NCBI GenBank assembly: GCA_009786775.1
Contig: WQRL01000076.1
Span: forward strand, 1-6,137
Direction: 5' to 3'
Length of the DNA stretch: 6,137 nucleotides
Origin: Oscillospiraceae bacterium
GTDB lineage: Bacteria; Bacillota; Clostridia; Oscillospirales; Oscillospiraceae
In this document: piece by piece, positions 1 through 4,945 of the stretch
How positions within the stretch are numbered: the stretch's first letter is position 1
Layout of the letters: each line of letters begins with the position of its first letter
Translations under genes and position numbers: made by a program
The notes under the pieces: generated by a model
What the model was told of the DNA's origin: nothing
What the model saw: only the letters and a program-made list of their open reading frames with translations
Databases searched by the model: none

Positions 1-1
1 A

Positions 2-1720
2 GGAATTGCGGTGTCGGCGGAGGCAGTAGTGGCGGCGGAGATGGACACTGCGGAACCGGCGGGCATTGTGCCACATATGGCAGTTGCGCCAGCGGAAATA
101 GGTGCTGTGGAATCGGCAGAAACCGATGTATCTGCGGAGCCTATGGGCATTGTGCCAGCAGAGGCTGCTTCTATAACAGATGTAACTGCGCTGGCCGTGG
201 CCGCCGAGACGCCTCCGGTGCCGCCGCTAGAGCATCCCCCCGGCAACAAAAAAACTGCCAAAATTTTGAAAATTGCAATCCCTGCTGTTCTAGTAGTGGC
301 GCTGGCCCTGGTTGCACTCTTTGCCTTCGTGCTGCCGCGCGCCCAACTCAATTCAATCGAAAACGCCTTTGAAAACTTGCTGGCAGAGACCACTTTGAGG
401 ATTGAAGCCACACCTATAACTGCCGTCGGACAACTTTTAGAAACCTTCGAAGACGGCACCGTTTCAGCAGGTTTTGAATTTAACGACAGCCGCTTAGGCT
501 TCAGCACCGGCGGCAATATCACCATCGCCTCAATTCTTGATGCTCGTGAATTTGCTCTGGATTTTGAACTTCTTATACTGGGCAGGCCGATTTCGGCTGA
601 GGTATTTATAAATCCGGAACGTATAGCCGCAGGCTCCGCAACTCTAGGCTCTGACCACTACGGATTTATGCTCGACACCTTTCGGACAGACGTGAGGGCT
701 TTCGCCCGGCTCATAAGGCTAAATGAGCAGACTGTAAACGATTTGGCCGATATTGTTGATTTTCTAAAGGAACTCCTGACCCCCGCCCCCTACCCAGGTG
801 ACCCCGCAGCAGACGAAGCCCTGTTGGAGCATTACCTAGAAATCTTCGGCGGAATATTTCAAGAATTTATATCCCTCTGCACCATCACCACAGAGCGGAC
901 TAATTTTGAACTGGGCATGAAGCCAGATACCGAAAGTATCAGGAGCACAAAGGTTGAACTCACAGTTCCCAAAGAGGCCTTGGTGTTCTTGATCGAAAGC
1001 CTCTATTATCTCCTAGAAAATGACGAAATCATACGCAACGCAATCCGCTCACAACTAGCTTTTTTTGACAATGCGCAGCTTCCTAGCATCTTCGCCTTGA
1101 ACTTTGACTTCAGTTTCAATGCCCTGTTGAGGCAGCTTCGCGGCCTCATTGACGATTTCATAAACAAATTTGAAGGTGAACTTGTGCTCACAGGCTTCAT
1201 TGACAGGCAGGACAGGCTTTTACATTTGGATCTGCTTGCAGACATAACATTTGATGAAACCCGCAGCGGCGCTAGGGCATCATTTGATTTCGGCCTTTCG
1301 CTCTATGACCGCTGGATATTGGAGCTGACCTCTTTTGACGACTACGACAGTTCCTCTGTTACCGTCAAGTGGGATTTTTCGGATTATAACAACATAGCTG
1401 AAAACACCCTAATTTTAGAAACCGGCAATGTAGATGATATGCTCACTCTAAGTTCGCATTGGTCTGCGGACACGGGAGCCTTCCTGCTTGCATACAACAC
1501 TTATGCAGCGGGCCGCGGCGAACTGACGGGCTATTTCACTACCAGCGACGAGGGCTTTGCGTTAACATTCGACAGCCTTCTCCCTGAATATTCACGCTTT
1601 GATCTATCGGTTGAAATAGCAGGCCAGCAAGGCGCGGATATCCCTGAAATTGAATTTATAAACATCGACAGGTGGGGCCTGTCGCTTATGCTAAACATCT
1701 TGCGCACATTTGTATTTTAG
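2..1720 (+). CDS. Large single-pass membrane protein of unknown function, 5' end probably outside the window
   Basis: I do not recognise this family. The reading frame is open to the left edge. A GTG at 11 with AGGA just before it is a possible start. However, the preceding residues (Gly-Ile-Ala) continue the pattern of the downstream Ala/Glu/Pro repeats, so a start outside the window is more likely. Counting from the GTG, residues 1-80 are low-complexity and rich in Ala, Glu, Pro and Val. A basic stretch (NKKTAKILK) and one hydrophobic helix follow at about 88-108. The remaining 460 residues are mostly alternating polar and hydrophobic stretches, suggesting a beta-rich extracytoplasmic domain, with a single Cys near residue 293. 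The positive charges before the helix predict the N-terminus inside and the large domain outside. Many Clostridial proteins of this layout carry an N-terminal zinc ribbon. If present here it lies off the edge. Termination is by TAG, 12 nt before a strong hairpin. I am confident it is a gene; its function is unknown. Confidence 0.85.
   Translation, partial: GIAVSAEAVVAAEMDTAEPAGIVPHMAVAPAEIGAVESAETDVSAEPMGIVPAEAASITDVTALAVAAETPPVPPLEHPPGNKKTAKILKIAIPAVLVVALALVALFAFVLPRAQLNSIENAFENLLAETTLRIEATPITAVGQLLETFEDGTVSAGFEFNDSRLGFSTGGNITIASILDAREFALDFELLILGRPISAEVFINPERIAAGSATLGSDHYGFMLDTFRTDVRAFARLIRLNEQTVNDLADIVDFLKELLTPAPYPGDPAADEALLEHYLEIFGGIFQEFISLCTITTERTNFELGMKPDTESIRSTKVELTVPKEALVFLIESLYYLLENDEIIRNAIRSQLAFFDNAQLPSIFALNFDFSFNALLRQLRGLIDDFINKFEGELVLTGFIDRQDRLLHLDLLADITFDETRSGARASFDFGLSLYDRWILELTSFDDYDSSSVTVKWDFSDYNNIAENTLILETGNVDDMLTLSSHWSADTGAFLLAYNTYAAGRGELTGYFTTSDEGFALTFDSLLPEYSRFDLSVEIAGQQGADIPEIEFINIDRWGLSLMLNILRTFVF
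50..157 (+). repeat. Degenerate coding repeat, about 84-nt period
   Basis: Two copies of a segment encoding AEP(A/M)GIVP lie 84 nt (28 residues) apart, starting near 50 and 134. The 13-nt core GGGCATTGTGCCA is identical at 61-73 and 145-157. A weaker related segment (GIAVSAEA, from position 2) suggests that the array continues to the left of the window. It codes for the disordered cytoplasmic tail of the membrane protein. Confidence 0.6.
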
Positions 1721-1731
1721 GGCGTAGCGGA

Positions 1732-1793
1732 CTTAGACAGTGAGGCCACAAGTTGAAATGCATGAATTTCAACCCGCGGCCTCACTGTCTAGG
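1732..1793 (+). terminator. Nested hairpin after the membrane-protein gene, possible terminator
   Basis: The outer arms 1734-1747 (TAGACAGTGAGGCC) and 1778-1791 are perfect complements over 14 bp. They extend to 16 bp at 1732-1793 if one G-U pair is allowed. Inside, after a symmetric 4 x 4 internal loop, the arms 1752-1759 (GTTGAAAT) and 1766-1773 form a second perfect 8-bp stem closed by a six-base loop. It begins 12 nt after the stop codon, where a terminator would be expected. No T-tract follows directly (the next bases are AAGATGC; a T-run comes only at about 1811), so a classical intrinsic terminator is not certain. It could also protect the mRNA 3' end or be a copy of a dispersed palindromic element. 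Confidence 0.5.
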
Positions 1794-1860
1794 AAGATGC
1801 TTAAACTTCATTTTTTTCAGTTTCACCCAGTTGCAATTTGAAGTTTCACGAATTTTCCAC

Positions 1861-1889
1861 TTGCATTTTCCTTTCGGTTGTGCTAATAT
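1861..1889 (+). promoter_or_regulatory. Promoter of the tRNA-Arg gene
   Basis: TTGCAT at 1861-1866 and TAATAT at 1884-1889 are separated by exactly 17 nt, and TGC just before the -10 box provides an extended -10 element. The expected start lies near 1896, about 10 nt before the mature 5' end of the tRNA. This fits a vegetative sigma factor and a monocistronic tRNA unit. Confidence 0.75.
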
Positions 1890-1906
1890 GGCTGAGCACT
1901 TCATTT

Positions 1907-1983
1907 GCGCCGGTAGCTCAGCTGGATAGAGCGTCTGGCTACGGACCAGAAGGTCGGGTGTTCGAATCATCTCCGGCGTGCCA
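1907..1983 (+). tRNA. trnR: tRNA-Arg (anticodon ACG)
   Basis: This is a complete 77-nt cloverleaf including an encoded CCA end. The acceptor stem GCGCCGG (1907-1913) pairs with CCGGCGT, with a G-U as the first pair. The D-arm stem is GCTC/GAGC. The anticodon stem TCTGG/CCAGA encloses the seven-base loop CTACGGA, which places the anticodon ACG at 1941-1943. The T-arm loop is TTCGAAT, with two G-U pairs in its stem. Anticodon ACG, in which A34 is normally deaminated to inosine by TadA, decodes CGU, CGC and CGA arginine codons. The unit has its own promoter and terminator. Confidence 0.97.
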
Positions 1984-1990
1984 AATGAGA

Positions 1991-2023
1991 ACAAAACGCT
2001 ACTCTTCAAGGGTGGCGTTTTGT
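1991..2023 (+). terminator. Intrinsic terminator of tRNA-Arg
   Basis: The arms 1991-2004 (ACAAAACGCTACTC) and 2010-2023 (GGGTGGCGTTTTGT) pair over 14 bp with two G-U pairs and the loop TTCAA. The descending arm carries the T-run, preceded by GC pairs. It starts 8 nt after the CCA end, so it closes the single-gene tRNA transcript. The A-run on the other arm gives the leftward strand a shorter T-run too, so it may also stop transcripts from the small leftward gene at 2133-2303. Confidence 0.8.
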
Positions 2024-2132
2024 TGTACTACGGATTTCCAACGGCTCCACTTGTAAACTTTTATGTTTGCCTGGGCCATATAGTGTTCACACATAAGCCT
2101 TGGGCTTTCTATTTTGCAGCAGCGCAGCAGCT

Positions 2133-2303
2133 TTATTTCTCACGTTGCTCCTGCTCGCTGCCTTCATCCCTTTTTGCAAAAATTAATTGCATAACGCTTC
2201 TTCTCTCAATAACTCCGAGCATCCTAATATAAGCGATTAACTCGCACTCTTGCTCAGTCAATTGGTGAAAATGTGCCGGATCAAGGGGCTGGTATTTTTT
2301 CAT
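2133..2303 (-). CDS. Small 56-aa protein of unknown function
   Basis: This short leftward reading frame runs from an ATG at 2303-2301 to a TAA at 2135-2133. An AGAGGAT ribosome binding site lies seven bases before the ATG, and an extended -10 promoter lies about 40 nt upstream. The protein starts MKKYQPLDPAHFHQLTEQE, continues through a hydrophobic/charged segment (ELIAYIRMLGVIERRSVMQL) and ends in a very polar tail (about residues 45-56). It has no signal peptide or clear membrane helix and is predicted to be mostly helical. The LTEQECELIAYIRML stretch vaguely resembles the helical tails found after the HTH domain of Clostridial XRE-type regulators, but no HTH is present. It is divergent from the DegV operon, and the two promoters are about 55 bp apart. 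The start, RBS, promoter and non-random composition support a real gene. I assign no function. Confidence 0.6.
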   Translation of the reverse strand: MKKYQPLDPAHFHQLTEQECELIAYIRMLGVIERRSVMQLIFAKRDEGSEQEQREK

Positions 2304-2338
2304 GATGCTATCCTCTCGCCAAAATTACTCTGTCTCAA

Positions 2339-2368
2339 AGTATAGCATACCTTTTCCTATAATTACCA
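2339..2368 (-). promoter_or_regulatory. Leftward promoter for the 56-aa gene
   Basis: Read on the minus strand, TGCTATACT (2347-2339) is an extended -10 element, with -10 box TATACT. A weak -35 (TGGTAA, 2368-2363) lies 18 nt upstream. The expected start near 2332 leaves a leader of about 30 nt carrying the AGAGGAT ribosome binding site. Confidence 0.55.
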
Positions 2369-2399
2369 CCCTAAATTCTCTTAAATTGTGTACAGGGTA

Positions 2400-2428
2400 T
2401 TGACAAGACGTTCTTTGTGCGTTATAGT
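2400..2428 (+). promoter_or_regulatory. Strong rightward promoter of the DegV/YgjV operon
   Basis: A perfect -35 box TTGACA (2400-2405) and a near-consensus -10 box TATAGT (2423-2428) are separated by exactly 17 nt, the optimum for the housekeeping sigma factor. Transcription should start near 2435, leaving a leader of about 113 nt before the DegV start codon. That leader contains an inverted repeat and a possible leader peptide. Confidence 0.8.
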
Positions 2429-2456
2429 CTGTCGAAGTGGCTTTGCTTTGTAAATA

Positions 2457-2475
2457 TAGTTAGTTTGACTAACTA
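2457..2475. promoter_or_regulatory. 19-bp inverted repeat, candidate operator
   Basis: TAGTTAGT (2457-2464) and ACTAACTA (2468-2475) are perfect inverted arms around TTG. The site lies about 20-40 bases downstream of the expected start of the DegV operon, where a bound repressor could block initiation or elongation. Its size and symmetry suit a dimeric winged-helix or HTH repressor such as the MarR family, but no regulator gene is in the window and I cannot assign one. As RNA it could form only an 8-bp AU-rich hairpin, so a DNA operator is more likely than a terminator. Confidence 0.5.
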
Positions 2476-2495
2476 ATAATTTCAAAGGGGTGCTA

Positions 2496-2570
2496 ATGCG
2501 CCATGCGCCACAGGTTAACAACCAAATTAGAGGAGGAGAAAGGCTTTATGTTCCAAGTTATTTCAGATAG
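2496..2570 (+). CDS. Possible 24-aa leader peptide overlapping the DegV start
   Basis: An ATG at 2496 follows a Shine-Dalgarno-like AAAGGGGTG (2484-2492). It opens a 24-codon frame, MRHAPQVNNQIRGGERLYVPSYFR, that ends in TAG at 2568-2570, 23 nt inside the DegV coding sequence and out of frame with it. The frame runs through the DegV ribosome binding site, so translating it could couple to or interfere with DegV initiation. The ATG lies in a tandem 7-bp duplication (ATGCGCC at 2496-2502 and 2503-2509). Support is limited to the SD match and position. It may be fortuitous. Confidence 0.25.
   Translation: MRHAPQVNNQIRGGERLYVPSYFR
2531..2536 (+). promoter_or_regulatory. Ribosome binding site fixing the DegV start at 2548
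   Basis: AGGAGG, within a longer purine run TAGAGGAGGAGAAAGG, lies 11 nt upstream of the ATG at 2548. This start gives the expected family N-terminus (MFQVISDSGCD). The in-frame ATG at 2503 would add 15 unconserved residues and place this consensus site inside the gene. Confidence 0.75.
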
Positions 2571-3429
2571 CGGCTGCGACTTCACAAAAGAAGAGGCGGG
2601 CGAGCACAATGTTCACGTTGTGCCCTTCTATGTCAGTTTTGACCACGAAAACTATCTAAAAGAAGGCGTGGATATCACCAGAGATGATTATTTTGACAGG
2701 CTAACAAATGAAAAGGGTCTATTCCCTAAGACATCCCAGCCTAGCCCCCAGGACTATATTGATGCTTACACACCTTACCTGAAGGATGGCAAAGATATAA
2801 TTTCTGTTACCATATCTTCTGAGCTCAGCGGCTCCCACGCCAGCGCAGTTATCGCCGTGGACACGCTCAAGGAGGAGTACCCCGACAGAACCATAGTGCT
2901 AATCGACTCCCGCAATGCAAGCGTAGGACAATATCTCACACTAAAGGAAATAACCAAAATGCGCGATGCGGGGCTTTCACTCAGTGAAACCGAGAGGATT
3001 GCAAGAGAGATTCTAAAGGCAATAAGGGTCTACTTCACAGTAGAAAACCTGGAATATCTCAAGAGGGGCGGAAGAATAGGCCCCACAACAGCCTTAATAG
3101 GCGGAATTTTGGGCCTGTGCCCCATTTTGCAGCTTTCCGACGGCACTCTTTCACAGCTTGACAATGTGCGCGGCAAGAAGAATGCCCTAAAGTTAATTGA
3201 AGAGGCTATGGTCTATGCGCTAAAAGACGAGGTCGAGAACATAAACTTCGTTATCTCTCATATACGCAGCGAAAAAGACGCTGCAAACTTCTTTGATAAT
3301 GTGGAAAAAGCCCTCAATATGAAGATAGCCAATCCAATTTCCGGCATCGGGCTCACCATAGGGGCACATACAGGCCCCGGAGCACTGGCTTTTGCGTATT
3401 GTAAGAAGTATGACACATTTTTGAGTTAG
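2548..3429 (+). CDS. DegV family protein (fatty-acid-binding, FakB-like)
   Basis: This is a 293-residue cytoplasmic protein, the normal length for the family. DegV/FakB proteins bind a single fatty acid. In the characterised systems they present it to the kinase FakA, which phosphorylates the carboxylate for phospholipid synthesis. Visible family motifs in order are VISDSGCD (4-11), TSQPS (62-66, lipid-head-group region), SSELSGSHASA (90-100), IDSRNASVG (119-127), LEYLKRGGRIG (168-178) and IGAHTGPGA (271-279). All major blocks are intact. No fakA-like kinase is in the window, so the partner must be elsewhere. The start is set by the AGGAGG site at 2531. It is the first main gene of an operon, with the YgjV-family gene starting 15 nt after its stop codon. 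A strong promoter and a candidate operator precede it. The family assignment is firm, but the ligand and which of several DegV paralogues this is cannot be told. Confidence 0.95.
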   Translation: MFQVISDSGCDFTKEEAGEHNVHVVPFYVSFDHENYLKEGVDITRDDYFDRLTNEKGLFPKTSQPSPQDYIDAYTPYLKDGKDIISVTISSELSGSHASAVIAVDTLKEEYPDRTIVLIDSRNASVGQYLTLKEITKMRDAGLSLSETERIAREILKAIRVYFTVENLEYLKRGGRIGPTTALIGGILGLCPILQLSDGTLSQLDNVRGKKNALKLIEEAMVYALKDEVENINFVISHIRSEKDAANFFDNVEKALNMKIANPISGIGLTIGAHTGPGALAFAYCKKYDTFLS

Positions 3430-3444
3430 TGGGAGTGTGAGAAG

Positions 3445-4092
3445 ATGAATAATTTAATCTATACAATAGGTTCTCTGGATAACTGGTTTCTCTTTGCCCA
3501 GATTGCGGGCGTTATAACAATCACATTTGAGTTTTGGTCTTATCAGATTAAGGACAAAGTTAGATATTTCCTTATCACCGGTATCGGGAGCTTCTTCTGG
3601 ATGATAATGTTCTTTGCCATAGGCATGGCCACAGGCATGGCTACTCAGGCGTCACTGATTGTAGCTTCCAGCTATAGCACAATCCGCAACTTGGTATTCC
3701 ATGGAATTTTCAAAAAAAACACCGCCGAGAGCAAGGAAAAAGGGCTCATTTTCCTACTCGTCATGATTGCGGTTGCCCTTATAGCAGGCAGCCTGACTGT
3801 TGTAAACGCCCCTGCTGAAGTTAGATGGCTGCATGCGCTGGGGATGATTACCTCTATTAGCTTCGTAATCGGCCAGTACCTGCCCGGCGTGCATTACGTC
3901 CGCATAACAGTTGTGTTCTACGCCGTGGTCGTACTTCTGACGCAGACACCTCTTAATATTCTCTACGGTGATTTCCGCTGGAATATAATGGGCATGATGA
4001 TTGAATCATCCAAAATCATCTCTGTAATAGTATTTTATATCCGCTACGCCCGGGAGGAGAAGAAACCGCAGATACAGCTTGCCAAACCGTAG
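3445..4092 (+). CDS. YgjV-family integral membrane protein
   Basis: This is a 215-residue polytopic membrane protein. Hydrophobic segments lie at about 15-34, 42-62, 64-82, 100-120, 130-147, 152-172 and 177-199, and the C-terminal tail is basic and polar (YAREEKKPQIQLAKP). The opening segment (FAQIAGVITITFEFWSYQIK), the second helix, and the ASSYSTIRNLVF motif at about 74-85 fit the YgjV (bacterial inner membrane protein) family, whose molecular function is unknown. A GGGAG sequence about 10 nt before the ATG can serve as the ribosome binding site. The 15-nt gap after the DegV gene and lack of a separate promoter indicate cotranscription, so a link to lipid or envelope physiology is possible but is only inference. 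No terminator follows in the 79 nt before the convergent gene. Confidence 0.8.
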   Translation: MNNLIYTIGSLDNWFLFAQIAGVITITFEFWSYQIKDKVRYFLITGIGSFFWMIMFFAIGMATGMATQASLIVASSYSTIRNLVFHGIFKKNTAESKEKGLIFLLVMIAVALIAGSLTVVNAPAEVRWLHALGMITSISFVIGQYLPGVHYVRITVVFYAVVVLLTQTPLNILYGDFRWNIMGMMIESSKIISVIVFYIRYAREEKKPQIQLAKP

Positions 4093-4106
4093 GCAGGCAA
4101 ACAGGG

Positions 4107-4165
<59 letters not shown>

Positions 4166-4171
4166 GGTTTG

Positions 4172-4945
4172 CTATAATAAGTCCTGCACTTCAATCATGT
4201 TTTCCCAATAACGCTTCGGCATGTGCGACATGCGGCACCTAGGGTTTTCGCGGGCTTGAATCGAAACTGTGTTGTAAAATCTCTTCCACATCTCCTGGTA
4301 TCTCTTTTCCCCTTCGGAAATGGGCGGAAACTCTATATGGTCGAGAGATATGATTTCCCTGCGGCGGCACTGGTACACCAGTGCCGCCTTGTGTGTTTTG
4401 TCAAAAATCATAAAATCTTCATCGCTAAACCTCTGCGTGAAATGGTTTGCAATAAAAGGAAGCACAAAATTCTTCGGAGTTATGGTGGCTGCAAGGGCGC
4501 CTTCATAATCGGTAAATCTAATAAAACCTTTGAGAAGATGTGCCTCTCCCAGCAGATGCTTCTGTGCTTTTAGCAGCGGAGCCACATCAGGGTCGCCAAG
4601 CATAGTAGTCAGCTTCCTGCCCTCCCTATAGCCCCTGAGCAGAAATTTCAGCATTAAAAGCTCTTTTTGCACAAGGCAGGAAAGATAGACTGTTTCAACC
4701 AAGTTTAGTGCATCCTTGGAGATTCTCTTGGGGATGGATGATAGCACGCGCTCTGCCTTCCCCCTGTCTGTTTCAACTTCCCTGACTTCGTAAAGCGTAA
4801 TGGGCTCGTCACATGAGGGCAATATGCTAATTGGCACTACACCGCTGTAGACACTCTCATAGACACAGCATAAAAATCCATTAAATGAGCCGTCATATAA
4901 ATATATGACATCCTCCGGCGTGGCTAAAGGCCTGCTGCCAGACAT
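4172..4945 (-). CDS. DUF4130 / TIGR03915-type putative DNA repair protein
   Basis: This 257-residue protein is about the usual length for stand-alone members. Family signatures in order are VIYLYDGSFNGFL (13-25), the helical EGRKLTTMLGDPDV region (108-121), GEAHLLKGFIRF (133-144), ITPKNFVLPFIANHFTQRF (155-173), FMIFDKTHKAALVYQ (178-192) and the C-terminal NPRCRMSHMPKRYW (234-247). In other bacteria this domain is fused to a uracil-DNA-glycosylase-like domain of the UdgX group, and it is regularly encoded beside a TIGR03916 radical SAM protein. That is the basis for the DNA repair prediction. No biochemical activity is known to me. Here there is no glycosylase domain. The start overlaps the end of the radical SAM gene by 22 bp and has a GGAGGAGG site at 4960-4953, seven bases upstream, indicating translational coupling. 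The family hallmark E-H-R is E-A-H-L here. The coding sequence contains a 26-bp near-palindrome at 4363-4388. Confidence 0.9.
   Translation of the reverse strand: MSGSRPLATPEDVIYLYDGSFNGFLCCVYESVYSGVVPISILPSCDEPITLYEVREVETDRGKAERVLSSIPKRISKDALNLVETVYLSCLVQKELLMLKFLLRGYREGRKLTTMLGDPDVAPLLKAQKHLLGEAHLLKGFIRFTDYEGALAATITPKNFVLPFIANHFTQRFSDEDFMIFDKTHKAALVYQCRRREIISLDHIEFPPISEGEKRYQEMWKRFYNTVSIQARENPRCRMSHMPKRYWENMIEVQDLL
4363..4388 (+). terminator. Intragenic 12-bp perfect hairpin, candidate terminator for rightward transcripts
   Basis: GGCGGCACTGGT (4363-4374) and ACCAGTGCCGCC (4377-4388) are exact complements separated by AC. Read rightward, the stem is followed by the T-rich TTGTGTGTTTTG (4389-4400), as in an intrinsic terminator. 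Read leftward, no T-run follows. It lies inside the DUF4130 coding sequence (codons for about AALVYQCRR), some 270 nt past the end of the YgjV-family gene, and could stop that operon's read-through. The very short loop means the real hairpin would open one or two pairs. Confidence 0.45.

Noticed and set aside
1803..1846. AAACTTCA ... TGAAGTTT inverted arms around a T-run
   Set aside because: The eight-bp AT-rich stem has a 28-nt loop, and the T-run lies in the loop, not after the stem. It is likely chance.
1907..1983. tRNA-Arg 3' end as an integration site (attB) for a mobile element
   Set aside because: No integrase and no duplicated tRNA 3' end are visible, and the flanks look like ordinary chromosome.
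1838..2056. Open frames on both strands across the tRNA, with peptides such as PVAQLDRASGYGPEGRVFES and MIRTPDLLVRSQTLYP
   Set aside because: These are the well-known spurious translations of tRNA-Arg. The cloverleaf explains the sequence, and neither frame has a ribosome binding site.
2093..2113. AAGCC-TTG-GGCTT hairpin followed by TCTATTTT, as a terminator
   Set aside because: The five-bp stem with a three-base loop is weak, and no rightward gene precedes it after the tRNA terminator.
2503..2547. N-terminal extension of the DegV protein from the ATG at 2503
   Set aside because: The 15 added residues are not family-like, and AGGAGG at 2531 clearly serves the ATG at 2548.
4173..4178. TATAAT at the convergent junction as a rightward -10 box
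   Set aside because: No matching -35 at the right distance (the upstream sequence is the CAGA tract) and no rightward gene follows.
4172..4189. C-terminal VQDLL of the DUF4130 protein as a second clamp-binding motif
   Set aside because: It lacks the leading Gln and the aromatic or Leu-Phe ending in the right register. It is too degenerate to support.
4219..4233. GCATGT-GCG-ACATGC palindrome near the end of the DUF4130 gene
   Set aside because: It is only a six-bp stem within conserved coding sequence (the MSHMPKRYW region), with no T-tract. It is readily explained by codons.
4223..4573. Rightward frame of 116 codons
   Set aside because: It is antisense to the conserved DUF4130 gene and has no RBS or recognisable protein features.
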